Positions 10,501 through 19,861 of a stretch of DNA of 64,000 bases are shown here, in pieces. The notes under the pieces were generated by a model. That model was not told the origin of the DNA and ran no database searches. It saw only the letters and a program-made list of their open reading frames with translations. The position numbers were made by a program, and so were the translations under genes. How positions within the stretch are numbered: position 1 is the stretch's first letter; each line of letters starts with the position of its first letter. The stretch is from Fomes fomentarius (taxonomy: Eukaryota > Basidiomycota > Agaricomycetes > Polyporales > Polyporaceae). The stretch spans positions 1-64,000 of the forward strand of contig JABYQN010000002.1 in NCBI GenBank assembly GCA_022606135.1, read 5' to 3'.

Positions 10501-12048
10501 GAGGTCGGTGTGGACCAGGGCGATGGGAACGAGCTTCCTGGACGCGAAACGAGGGATGGAGTGACGATTGAGCTTTCCAGCAAGACACGGCTCGCAGACA
10601 GTGTCCGGAGCGCGTTTTGAGCGAATGGTGAGGCCGCGGACAAGGCCCTTGCGCACAACAGCGCGCAGGTCGTCGAGGTTGGTGTGGGAGCAGCGCTGGT
10701 GCCACAGAGACAAGTCCTCCTCGCTTGCGGTCGACGCAGCGAGTGCACTGTGCGACTGTGACACAGTATGGCCAAGGAGATAGCCCACATTGTGCCGGTC
10801 GACTTGCGCTTCGAAGCGCAGCTGTCCCTGTTGGCGGAACAGTGCACGCGCAGCCTGGATCTCGACGACATAGCCCTTCTCGCGTGTGAGATGGAAAATG
10901 GACAGTAGATTGCTGGCGAGCGCAGGAACATGCAAGACATCGTGTAGTACAACAGCAGGTGGTACAACTCCGTCCCTCTCCGCCGGTTGGAACACCACAG
11001 ACCCTAGCCCAGCCGAGTAGACAATGTGCGAGTTGGCGAGGCGGATGGGGATGACGTGCGGCGAGTAGGAGCGAAACCAGTGACGGTGAGGGGTCATGTG
11101 TGCAGAAGCACCTGTGTCGGTGTTCCAGTTAGTCGCAGCTGGAGTAGCGAGCCAAGCAGAGCGGTCGGAGACAGAGAGGAGGGCGGAAGCGCAACCAGCA
11201 CTCACAGCAGCTGACCCAGCGGACTCCGGGGGAGTGTCCTGTGTGTCCTTGGACGCCTCAGCAGCGTTCTCCTTGCGCTTGGGCTTCTGGGAGCGGAACT
11301 GCGAGCGCTGAGCCGCTTTCTCCTTGGCCCGAGTGCTCGCATCGCGCTTGGAGAAGCACTGGTCCTCGGAGTGGCCGGTGCGACCGCAGAACGCACAGAC
11401 AAGGGCGGATGCGGCATGGGAGAGCGCAGGCGTCGATGAGGACACCCCAGGCTGGTTCTCGAGCGCAATGAACGCATCCTGCAGCTTCTCCAAGGTCAAG
11501 GAGTCGTCGAGGAGCAGCGTCTGGCGCAGCGAGTTGAACTCAGCCGGCAGTGCACGGATGAGCGTCATGAGGACAAGCTCGTTGTCTAGCTGGTCAAGAT
11601 CGAAGCCCGCAGGACGCAGGGCACGCATCTCGGACTTGAGCTGCGAAGCACGGGTGGAGAGAGTGGATAGGGACTCGTCTTCGGCCTTTTGGAGGCTGAG
11701 CAGCGCATTATAGGTGTTAAAACGCGTACCGGGACGTTTCTGCATGTGTATGGCCTCCAGCTTTGTCCACATCGCACTGGGATCGCTGCGGATGGACTCC
11801 AGATGCGTGTGCTGCTCCCTCTCCACACAACCCCATAACTCCCCAGCTGCCATGTCCACCTTGTTGTCGAAATCGCGCATTTCACGGCGCTCACCTGAGT
11901 CCCATGGCTGCGTGAAGACAGGCCTGGTCTCAGTGCCCTCGACAATGCGAAGAGCACCAAGAGTGCGGAGCCGAGCCTCCATGTCCAGCCTCCATTGCTG
12001 GTAGTTGCGATTGTTGAGCTTTGGGAAGGAGGGCGCGGATGGAGCCAT
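7540..12048 (-). CDS. copia Gag-Pol polyprotein, intact (1,502 aa)
   Basis: A single-frame polyprotein that would make the capsid and copy and integrate the element. The start chosen is the ATG at 12048 (MAPSAPSF, in the context GCCATGG on the plus strand). An in-frame ATG 43 codons upstream lies in the leader. Approximate positions: Gag/UBN2-like region 1-210, zinc knuckle CX2CX4HX4C 218-231, protease DTGAS 311-315, integrase HHCC region 450-488, integrase core acids D515, D578 and E614, then a proline-rich linker. Next come reverse transcriptase with the VFVDD catalytic box, RNase H (DADHAGC, STTEAEF) and the KHLDLRFYW/TKSLPK tail typical of copia RNase H. The stop TGA sits 8 bp inside the purine tract. 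No frameshift or internal stop was seen. Confidence 0.95.
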   Translation of the reverse strand: MAPSAPSFPKLNNRNYQQWRLDMEARLRTLGALRIVEGTETRPVFTQPWDSGERREMRDFDNKVDMAAGELWGCVEREQHTHLESIRSDPSAMWTKLEAIHMQKRPGTRFNTYNALLSLQKAEDESLSTLSTRASQLKSEMRALRPAGFDLDQLDNELVLMTLIRALPAEFNSLRQTLLLDDSLTLEKLQDAFIALENQPGVSSSTPALSHAASALVCAFCGRTGHSEDQCFSKRDASTRAKEKAAQRSQFRSQKPKRKENAAEASKDTQDTPPESAGSAAVSAGCASALLSVSDRSAWLATPAATNWNTDTGASAHMTPHRHWFRSYSPHVIPIRLANSHIVYSAGLGSVVFQPAERDGVVPPAVVLHDVLHVPALASNLLSIFHLTREKGYVVEIQAARALFRQQGQLRFEAQVDRHNVGYLLGHTVSQSHSALAASTASEEDLSLWHQRCSHTNLDDLRAVVRKGLVRGLTIRSKRAPDTVCEPCLAGKLNRHSIPRFASRKLVPIALVHTDLKGKLPVATPEGHLYWMIFVCDATRFWAIAFLKRKSDAFAAFKAFKAYAENCLGLRIKATRDDKGGEYIGQEYADFCAEHGIHRQHTEPDEPHQNGVAERANRTIAEGATALLSQAKLPPSFWGHAVSTFVHTRNRMPTSALGGGIPYTAWKRDGRKPDVSYFRVFGCLAYVLVRKKDRKALQPHTRKCIFVGYPEGTKAWRFWDPAAKKFLISSHAVFDERCFPGNSPSINVFGLPLDEVDIPSDGEHADDAPDDTEDVPELHDQGGDDPDDPAPPAPPAPRAAPPPRPASRSGAPSAHHEADGHGGFRPYPALARKLPARSTRYTGSLNNQQLERENRVPQRLRIHTPSPAPTPEPSERDNTPQRNSPSPDPLIDAPVNPIPVQFCAYRSPSPPPSPTSSDDELDLLGHDHEDGLECTVEAMLAGIEHVYTGERDDFLSYDDALEVAFESVVEHALKAAQEQHGEPRSISDAMRLPPDERDKWLKAAQDEIQSLVENGTFELVQLPPGHKAIGSRWVFRVKRNADGSIERYKGRLVAKGFSQRPGFDYNETFAPTPKWASIRAILALAALEDLELESVDISSAYLNGELKEEVYMQQPEGFEEKTPQWVWRLRKALYGLKQAGRCWHEKLHEVLLKLGFSRLVCEHSVWVYLRDGVRLIIPVFVDDITIAGKSKAAIQRVKDDLRAHFKLRDLGPTSWLLGVKIERDRSTRSLSISQRQYALDILDRYGFADCDPVGTPMDPGLRLSAEMAPSSPADARDMQDIPYNQAVGSLFYLAVATRPDISRTVGNLARFSQNPGMTHWRAVKHLFRYIKGTLDYKLTYSPSPDAELFTSFTDADHAGCPDTGRSTSGYVIKMGTGVISWSSRLQTIVALSTTEAEFVAAVSAGQEMLWLCNLLTEFGFDVSSASKLRIDNLSALSVAKNPEHHGRIKHLDLRFYWLRDEVAKGRIEIEHLRTSDMPADILTKSLPKPKVLEMVKMLGLGT

Positions 12049-12270
12049 GGTGATAGGGGAAGTGCGCGGTGCGCAACGAGTGGGCAAAATTGCGAAGGGA
12101 TTTGGCGAGAAACCCGTGAGGAGCGATGGAATTGATGGGGGACACCCAGAGAGATGAAAACAAGTCAAGCAGAGCAAGCAGGGAAGACTGGGGACCAGGA
12201 TGAGGTCTTGAGAGCGATGGACTGGCGGAGATGGATGTCTGGAGGCAGTCAGAGCGCAGGGCTCATAACC
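12049..12270 (-). other. 5' leader of copia copy 2 between LTR and gag
   Basis: 222 bp of untranslated leader beginning with the primer site. It contains one in-frame ATG (12177) 43 codons before the chosen gag start. Packaging and dimerisation signals are expected here but cannot be recognised by eye. Confidence 0.6.
12253..12270 (-). promoter_or_regulatory. Primer binding site matching the middle of initiator tRNA-Met
   Basis: Directly inside the 5' LTR. The plus strand reads GCGCAGGGCTCATAACC at 12254-12270, the D-arm/anticodon-arm segment of fungal initiator tRNA-Met, including the CAU anticodon loop. The element's RNA would therefore pair with the interior of the tRNA and not with its CCA end. 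This is the half-tRNA priming known for Drosophila copia and yeast Ty5. The match to the tRNA is from memory of the yeast initiator sequence. Confidence 0.8.
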
Positions 12271-12724
12271 TGTTGACTGCAGTGTGCCTCAGAGCAATCA
12301 CAATGGCCTATGTCGAGCTCTGTGAAGTCTGATATATTGCAGAAATAATACTACCCACCTATGTCGAGCTCTGTGAAGTCTGAGAGACACCAGAGCTCGA
12401 CACAGCGACTGTCTACGGCGCAGGAGCGCGTGGGAAACAACTGTACAGTACTTCCAAACATGGGAATCAACAAAACATACAAAAGCGCTCAAAGAAAAAT
12501 TCATGGAGGGCGCAGGAGTCAATGCACGGGCTAGCGCTCTTAACCGAGGCGCGGGGCGCCCGTCGCGACCCTGTGTGAATATTTGCACAGCCACAGGCCG
12601 AATAGGGAAGGAGGGAAAAATCGGCAAAGATAATGGTGCAGTGAAGGAATTAGGGAATGTGCAGAAGGCTGAATGAAAACAAACCATGGACTTGGCTAGG
12701 GCACAAGACCCATGAGGTCCAACA
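12271..12724 (-). repeat. 5' LTR of copia copy 2
   Basis: 454 bp, the promoter-bearing LTR for the minus-strand element. On the element's sense strand it ends GCAGTCAACA immediately before the primer binding site. Followed on the plus strand by the target duplication CTATG (12725-12729). Confidence 0.95.
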
Positions 12725-12890
12725 CTATGATCAGTACACTGCCAACAGGAACACTCTTTTCATATTGAGAGTCAGCAACCCAAGGAGGTATTATCATGTT
12801 ATGCACACACCGTTTAAGGCTGCATGGCAAGTTACTATATTTGTGTCCATTGGTCTTTTGCTAATTCTTCTTTCTATAGCACACTGACCA
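12725..12890 (+). pseudogene. DUF6532-like gene relic, 3' part after the copia insertion
   Basis: Starting with the duplicated CTATG, the sequence resumes coding-like text: a YDQYTANRNTL block, then RRYYHVMH near 12790. The block order continues the relic that ends at 7070, and one frameshift is needed at the join. An intron-like stretch ends TTTCTATAGCACACTGA near 12880. It supports the view that copia copy 2 inserted into an already dead gene. Confidence 0.45.
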
Positions 12891-13739
12891 AAGACTCAAA
12901 CACCATTGTGGGCTGGATCAACACCAATGATATGAACAAGTAGTTACACTGCTTGTCACTGAAGAACAGATACCCTTTGTACATATCATTGCCTCTGGAT
13001 CTGCTTGCTCTCTTACCCTAGTCTATGTTTCCTCTCATCTAGTTACTTGATTCAGTACACCTGCATTGTGACATAACACTCATTTGATGTGCACGTAATT
13101 TACACCACAATCACAATCATAATTGATCAAAAAAGTTCACATGTGCACACATATCGAATATATCATATACAATTCATGCAAATTAACATCAACTGGGTCT
13201 CCTACTGCAATATATGACTGCAAATTTGAGCAGAATTTGCCTAGTTTTTGATCACACTTTGGCCCACCTTGACAATTTGTCAAATTTTGCCTAATCAAGC
13301 AAATACTCATATTCAGAACCAATTGGTGTGATTTGTGACAGAAACAGCATTTTTGTACAGAATTGTAGGGGGTTTTTTCCTGATGATGTTGGTAAGTCCA
13401 CACCAATGCACAGTCAGGCTGACCAAGTGCACAGTCAAGATGACTGATTGCAAGTCAAGTTGACTAAGTGAACAGGCATGCACAGTCTGGCTGGCTAAGT
13501 CCATAGTTCTGTTGACTACTACTGAATGACAGAAGTGTACAAAGAATCAGAATCCTTACACAACTGAATGTTTTGTATGAGACTAAAATGTACAGAGTCT
13601 GTAAATATATTTTCCATTTGTCTTTCTTAAAACTTTATAGATCCCTTCAAAATAGGTAGCAAAAAAGAGTGTAAGAAGTTTGAGAATGCCTAGAAGTGTG
13701 AGTGAAAAGTTGAAAAAGAAACATATGAGGCCACTCTTA
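12891..13739. other. CpG-depleted non-coding DNA with a short degenerate tandem repeat
   Basis: No gene seen. Together with the 165 bp before it I count only three CG dinucleotides in about 1 kb. Around 13395-13525 the phrases GTGCACAGTC, AAGTTGACTAAGTG and TGACTA recur at roughly 20-30 bp intervals, a decayed tandem array. Confidence 0.6.
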
Positions 13740-14480
13740 GTGGGTGCTAAATGGTGCTTACACTGCCCAACAAGTTCTATAAGTGACCCATAAGTGGGAC
13801 CAAGGGCATTGGGGATGTATCCAGTTGTAAGCCCCAGTTATCAGCAGACCTGAGCAATCCAGGGGTAGATAAATATATATTGCCCCTGTATCTAGACACT
13901 GTAAGGGTGAGATATGGATGTGGGCACTTGATTTTCCAAAAAAGCAAGCTTAGTCACAGGGGTGAAATACATTGCACCACTCAGGATTAAACCCATACCA
14001 CTCACATTCGAGTGCATCTGATGAGACATCTCAGACCACTGCACCATGCTGGCTTTTTATGGCCTGGAAGTGTGTATTATATTACACTGCTTTTGCTGGA
14101 CTTAGATAAATTTCTCTGTTCTCTCCCCCTTAGAACAAGTGCACTGGACCAGGAAGCTCTAATTAATTCCAGATGTAAATCTGTACATAGGTGCTAGTAT
14201 ACTACAGCAATCTTACTTCCAACAAAATACTAGAAGCTACAGCAGGAAGGGTGCATCCAGTAGAGGGACCATTTGAGATTATTGGTGTCTGATGACACCC
14301 ATATCATACCTGTATGTTACATGGGAATAGATATCAGCAGATGACATGCTGCTGTATCAGAAGGTAATTGGACCAGAAATGGGACATTAACAGCAGACCA
14401 CAGTAAGTCCCAGATACTATGCTTATTTGGGCATGTAATGCTTGGACTCTTATTTGGGCCAACAAGGGCTGATAAGTGCC
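13740..14480 (-). repeat. Dispersed tRNA-box repeat, single copy (orientation by its A/B boxes: minus)
   Basis: About 700 bp shared, in reverse complement, with 21480-22240 and with both arms of the palindrome at 16768-18190. Common landmarks are a CCCAACAAGTTC...ATAAGTGGGACCAAGGGCATTGG edge, a TTTCCAAAAAAGCAAGCTT block and a ...GCTGGACTTAG... block. Further inward are a GTGCATCCAGTAGAGG block, an ATTGGACCAGAAATGGGA block and TTTGGGCATGTAATG. On the minus strand it has an A box TGGTGCAGTGG (14046-14036) and a B box GGGTTTAATCCTG (13994-13982), spaced like those of a class II tRNA. No protein frame. Confidence 0.75.
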
Positions 14481-15311
14481 ACTATGTGTTTCCAGGTTCC
14501 ACTGATGAGTATCACTGATGAGCTTCAGTGGAGAACCTGCCACTAAATCTTCTGGAGCTGTGGACTGGCAAGACAAAATTGTCCCCACAGGTCAAGTCAT
14601 GAGGATGCACTGGTCCTTATCCAGCAAGTCCAGCCATGCCTGGACCAGACAGTGTGCTTTCAGTTTCTTGCTGCTGTTGTTCCCACCATTTTTCCTTTGA
14701 TGCATGCTGCTATAGATTGTTCCTCATCATCTACATCTTCTACACCTTCTACTTTGTTGTCAGTTTCCAGACTGGTTTTGTCAGGTGCACACACTGCATC
14801 ATCCCCTCCCCCAGAGGTAGAGGAGGAGCTTGTGCACTGCCTTGAGGCCTTTGGGCAGGAGCACAAGGTCACTATTCAGCTTATTGATGATGTGATCAGG
14901 GTGTTATCAAATGAGCTGCTTACACATGACTCCATAGGTTTCCATGGACCATCTTCATGAGCTTCTCCCCAACTTTGCTGAGGGACAGCTTTATCTCTGA
15001 AGTGTTTTGCTGGATGTTGGTTTGATAAGGTTACTTTGCAGTGTGCACATCATCTTTAGCTTCATCTGGTTTCCCTGTACTTACAATATCTGATCAATGC
15101 CTGACCCCTTGAAGTTTTCTAAGTCTTTGTCCTCCTAGTCATTGATTTCATGTACACTCATTACAGATATGCATATTATATGACATGTCTAATCATCTTG
15201 GATATAACTGCAGTTCTTAAACCATCCCCATGCCATTCTCAGAGTTACTGATGCCATTGCAAGGTGGATAATCCATTGAAGTTGGGCAGGATAACCTTTC
15301 ATGTGATGAAG
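14481..15311. other. Relic sequence with a faint coding remnant at 14700-15010
   Basis: On the plus strand near 14790-14920 one frame reads like real protein (PPPEVEEELVHCLEAFG, then IQLIDDVIRVL) and continues after a frameshift near 14950 with LHELLPNFAEGQLY. It resembles small acidic alpha-helical repeat-gene products of Agaricomycetes, but I cannot name it. The rest is AT-rich and CpG-poor with nothing recognisable. Confidence 0.35.
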
Positions 15312-16270
15312 TCATGTTTTGATTGAAGAGAATGTATTGTTGATGGGGTTGAAATCAGGTGAGTAAGGTGGTAGGTAGATTAGCTTTGCACCTGTCAGAA
15401 CAGTATGACCAATAACCAATAAGCAACAAACACCACCATTCATCTTACCACATTCTTCCTCAATCAGGTATAACATCTCCTCATCATGATGGATTGAGCA
15501 GTTATCCATCACAACAATGCTTCTCTTCCCCGAAAATAAATTGAGCTGTGGTGCCTAACAGTAAGGTATTTATAAGATCTAGACATATGGCAATAAAGCC
15601 ATGACATTATACACATGACATTCTCTTGGATCAAGGAGATAAATCTTTCATGATTGACTGACCTTTCAAAGATATCAAGTGCTTTGATACCATCTAGAGT
15701 TAACATAGGTAGAAGCAAATACTGCAGCCTCTACAGGAAGGTACCCCAGCTGACACAAGGAGTTCCCTCCCTCAACCATTCTCTGTTATGCTCCATTGTG
15801 TGATCATTTACAGCACTCTTGTCTAGGAAAACAAAAAATTCTGAGTCTTCATACTCCACCGTGTTCAGTCTCCAGAGCATGCAAAGCTCCTCATCATGCT
15901 CTAACACCACTGTCAAAACTCCATTGTGAGTGAGTGCAAGCTTCCAGAGGAACGTTGACAGGGTCAATACTTCAACCCCTTGGACCATATTGAGATGGTG
16001 CTGTAGTTCATCAAGATAGAGGCTTGGATTTGCAGCAAACATAGCCTCTAAATAGATGCCAATCTCTTCACTAAGGAGGGGTGGTCATCCAGTGTAGTGT
16101 TAAGTTGGATCATTGATGGTGTAATAAGTGTAAAAGGCATTGACAACCTTCAGTACTAGTCCAATTGACACATTCAAAGTCTCCAGTATGTGATGCACAG
16201 TTTATTTATCCTCATTAAGATAGAGGTAAACAATATGTTGCTTCAGGTCAACTGAGAGAGGCAGAGTCAT
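15312..16270 (-). pseudogene. Tc1/mariner-type (DDE_3) transposase relic
   Basis: Read on the minus strand from an ATG-like start at 16270: an N-terminal helix-turn-helix segment (SVDLKQHIVYLYLNED, then a stop) and FAANPSLYLDELQHHL at about 16040-15990. Then come FFVFLDKSAVNDHT (first catalytic Asp region) near 15830 and IKALDIFERSVNHERFI near 15680. Last are MMDNCSIHHDEE near 15510 and AKLIYLPPYSPDFNPI near 15380, the second and third catalytic regions. Stops and frameshifts break it into at least four pieces. The block order is that of the fungal Tc1-like DDE superfamily endonuclease. No terminal inverted repeats were found around it. Confidence 0.8.
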
Positions 16271-16767
16271 TGTTAGATGAGGATAATGCAGATATGGGTG
16301 GCAGTAGTGTGTGCTGCACAAAATATGGGTGTCTGCCCAATTTGGTAGTGAAAGCACTGGTGCAAGAAAAATATGGGGTGTTCACAGAGTTATGTAAGGC
16401 ACCTTGATCAGTAGAGATACCAAGGGGAATGGGGGCTACAGACAGCAGATAACACATGAAGTATTTGCCCAATTGATTGCTTTCCAGGCCCACTGTGTCA
16501 GTCCTACTTGTGAATGCTTCACAAACTTCATTGTTGAGTTTGTTATACTGCAGCCAGAACTCATTTAGCAAAGCAGGTTGAGCCATGGGGTGGTGAGAAG
16601 GGGAAGCAAAAACCACCAGTCTGGCAACAGTCATCCAATCTCAGCCCTAACTCTCAAATCCAGCCAGCAAAGTGTTCAGTGGTGTGCAATATGCACAATT
16701 TTGCCAGTTACTCATACCATCCCCTATTTAGCACATTTGTAAATATGCAAAGATTTCCTCTACATAT
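16271..16767. other. Non-coding sequence between transposase relic and palindrome
   Basis: A 128-codon frame on the minus strand (16248-16634) has no recognisable domain and a CpG-poor composition like its surroundings. I see no gene here. Confidence 0.5.
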
Positions 16768-18190
16768 CCAAACAAGTAACATAACCTGGGCATAAGCTGG
16801 GGTCAGGGTAATTACAAGTTATGCAGGTTATATGGCTCTCAATAACTGTCAACTGGTAGTTGCCTTAAATCAGTAATTACATACCATCACAATCTGGACT
16901 TGGGGCTATGAGAAAGTAACTGAGTAAGCACTTGATTCCCCAAAATAGGCAACTTGGGCTCAGAGCAGATCAAAAAATGGATTCATGTTGTAGTGTCAAA
17001 CTCCCACGCTGTGTGCTTTTCACCCTCAATCTGCATGTCACATATCACTGCTCTGTACATAAGCTCAATACACAGTGATAAAATGCCAGAAGATGAATGG
17101 TGCACCCATTGGAGACACCCCTGGAGATCCTCAGCATTATCAGGTGCCCATCTGATAACTGCATGATACATAGAACACATTGGGGAGAGATTTGACTTTA
17201 CTTATGATGACATTACAGTGTGATATCCATCATAGATTTTCTTATGTCATTGGCAAAAGATATGCCAGATATGGAGCAGTGATCAGACTTCACACTAGTC
17301 AATAACTGTTAACCTGATAAATTCACAAGCAAATTATCATTTGGGCATGTAATAGCCCTGTATATAACAATATACCAACTTTATTCAGTAACTCTGTGTT
17401 TTGCTGCATATGTGTGTTTGCAATCATGGTCACTTATACACACCCAACAATAATATACTTGTGGACTTATTGAGTCAACAATTATTGACCAGTGTGAAGT
17501 TTGATCACCACCCCATATTCAGCATATTTTGTGCTGATAATGTGAGAACAGAATGTGTGAGGTCATTTGCATCATAACAACATCCTACTGGAAGTTAAAT
17601 TTCCCTGCCATATATTACCATGTATTCTGCAGTTACTGGATGGGCACCTGATTACACCAAAGATCCAAAGTGGTGTCTCCTACGGGTGCACCATTCCCCT
17701 TTCATCTTCTGACATTTTACTACTGAGTGTTAAACTTATGTAGCCTACTGGTATCTATGTACAGATTTCTAGCCAGAATTAAGAAGAACTAGCCTCTCCA
17801 CAGAGTCTGTTCCTGGGGGAGGAGATAGAAATGTTGTGTAAGTCCAGCATAGACAGTATTATATCTTATCTAAAATGTAGCACATGCAGGTGCTCATGGA
17901 GCAGTGGCATGTGACATGTTCAACACTGGTAGAATCTAATACAGTGTGTGAGTTCAAATCTGTGTCATGTGCTCCTTTCTTTTGATCTGCCCTATACCCA
18001 AGCTGCCTATTTTGGGGAATCAAGTGCTCACTCAGTTACTTTCTCATAGCCCCAAGCCCAGATTGTGGTGATATGTAAATCTTCATTGGTGGCAACTACC
18101 AGTCAATAATTATTAGGAGCCTTATAACTCACATAACTTGTAATGACTCTAACCCCAGCTTATGCCCAGGTTATGTTACTCATTTGGGTG
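16768..18190. repeat. 1.4 kb imperfect palindrome made of two inverted repeat-family copies
   Basis: The left edge reads CCAAACAAGTAACATAACC (from 16768) and the right edge is its near-perfect reverse complement (ending about 18190). Pairing continues inward: CACTTGATTCCCCAAAATAG at 16929 against its complement near 18010, AAATGCCAGAAGATGAA at 17081 against 17710, and AGACTTCACACTAGTCAATA at 17285 against 17490. The symmetry centre is near 17400. The left arm lacks roughly 180 bp present in the right arm. The right arm has an A box TGGAGCAGTGG (17897-17907) and a B box GAGTTCAAATC (17950-17960). It encodes no protein. Arms have diverged by many substitutions, so it is old or mutates quickly. 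Confidence 0.8.
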
Positions 18191-19861
18191 TGTACACACA
18201 CACTTCAACTTCACTACCTACTAGCTCCTTCCTTGTCACTGTGTGATACAGCACATACTAGTAATTTGTTCAGCTCACAAGGTAAGCTTGATTCTAGGTA
18301 TAAAGTGATTTGCCATGCTTGCTGTGACCTATTAGATGGTGAAAATGACCTTGCAGCACAAGCTAGTCATTCCTGCCCTTATAACATCACTAATTGGTCT
18401 GACTATTCTTTAGGGCATGTCGTGAATCACCCTACAATTTCTTGCACTATTATCTTGGGTGGTATCCACTCTGAGTGGAACTTGTCTCACTCTGTGTTTG
18501 TTCCATCACTCCCCATTCCCACTACCAACTTTTGTGAACACCTTCAGGCTGGAATTGTTGGACCTGTTTCACTTGTCTTTAGTCTGCAGATTGCTACCTG
18601 TCACCCTTTATTTATCCCTGCTAGCCTACAGGTCAATTCTATCAGATGCACACTTCCCTTATGGCTACTGCTTTGCTACACTTTGAGTTCTCCGTCCTGA
18701 AGGTGTCAACTGTTCATCACTTCTTTACAGTTCTTGTGAATTGCAGCTTCACAACTATCAACCCCCCCCCCCTTACCAGCTACAATGGAAGCAGCAACTT
18801 ATCTAACCTTTGAAGTTTTGCCCATAGACCCTACACACCCAGGAAACAGTTCACTCATTCAGGTCTGGGGGCCATTTGGACTAATGACTCTTGCACATCA
18901 AACACTATATGCTTTCTACTGAAGCAATTACTCAGGTATGTACATCAGGTTAGACTGTTACACAAGCCAGTACTCTTAGACTAATTGTATTTTGTTCTTT
19001 AGGCATGTGAAGCTCCAATCACAACTAATGAACAGGTGTACAGTCACTACTCTTAATGTCATTATGCAGTGCAGTAACATTACAGCAGATGTGAGAGCAA
19101 GATGCATCACTGGCTGCCACAAATCCTATCTTCCATGAAAGTAGGAGTAATTAGAGGCTAGGGTGTGTACTATTCATAGCTCTTTAGCTGTTTATTATAA
19201 TGTCTCATTGTTACTTCTAGACAACACAGATCCTTATAACTCCCTGCCTGAAGGGGTCATAGTTGCTCTACAGCTGGGATACCCTCAGGCACAGGTGCTT
19301 GACCTCATTGAGACAGCCACATACAAATCACTACAGGTGCAATCAGAGGTTGCCCCAGGCATTCTCAACCATGCTGCTCTTGTCTGTATGTTGACAAATT
19401 ATGAGTTCACAAACCTCAAGCAAAACAACACAATTCTGGTTCAGCTGGCAGTTGGAAATGCAACTCATTGCATGGAGTTATCCTGTAGTGCTGTGATTAC
19501 AATATTTGGCTGCAGCTCTGTGACCTTTTGCAAGCAACTTAGAGCCTGTTCAGGAGCATGTTTTTTTTTTTGCAAAAACACAAAGAGATCTGAGATATCT
19601 CCAAGCCATCACTGTGTGACCAGCAGTAACTGCAGTGACACAGTGTGACAGTGCACCCTGTAGATATTGGGTGTGTTGTGTCAATGCACATCTGTTGTGT
19701 ACTTGCTTTCCATCTGCATTGATGCTTTCAATGCACATAAAACAACCAAATCAAGTCATAAATATTGTCAAACTTCCTCGAAAACCCATTTGGGAGCAGA
19801 ATAGACTACCATCCATGAACATCTAGATTGCTTTCTGTCTGGATGGGGAGAACCAGAAGGG
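18191..19861. other. AT-rich relic DNA with two coding-like but unassigned frames
   Basis: Plus-strand frames of 185 codons (18143-18700) and 161 codons (19163-19648) are open but low in CpG, rich in Cys/Ser/Leu, and match no family I know. The first overlaps the palindrome edge. Homopolymers (C10 near 18765, T11 near 19560) also argue against coding. I regard both as chance or long-dead frames. Confidence 0.5.

Larger units (their letters stand above)
7071..12724 (-). mobile_element. Complete Ty1/copia retrotransposon, copy 2 (5,654 bp)
   Basis: A complete element on the minus strand. It is flanked by a perfect 5 bp target-site duplication, CTATG at 7066-7070 and 12725-12729. The LTRs at 7071-7524 and 12271-12724 are each 454 bp and I see no difference between them, which points to a recent insertion. 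A purine tract abuts the 3' LTR (7525-7532 on the complement), and a tRNA-iMet-matching primer site abuts the 5' LTR (12253-12270). One uninterrupted Gag-Pol frame fills the interior with all catalytic motifs present. Structurally it looks competent for transposition; expression is not known. Confidence 0.95.

Noticed and set aside
18143..18700. Plus-strand frame of 185 codons as a possible gene
   Set aside because: Begins inside the palindrome edge, CpG-poor like surrounding relic DNA, no domain, no introns or promoter recognisable.
19163..19648. Plus-strand frame of 161 codons as a possible gene
   Set aside because: No domain, low-complexity T11 tract inside, and composition of decayed repeat DNA.
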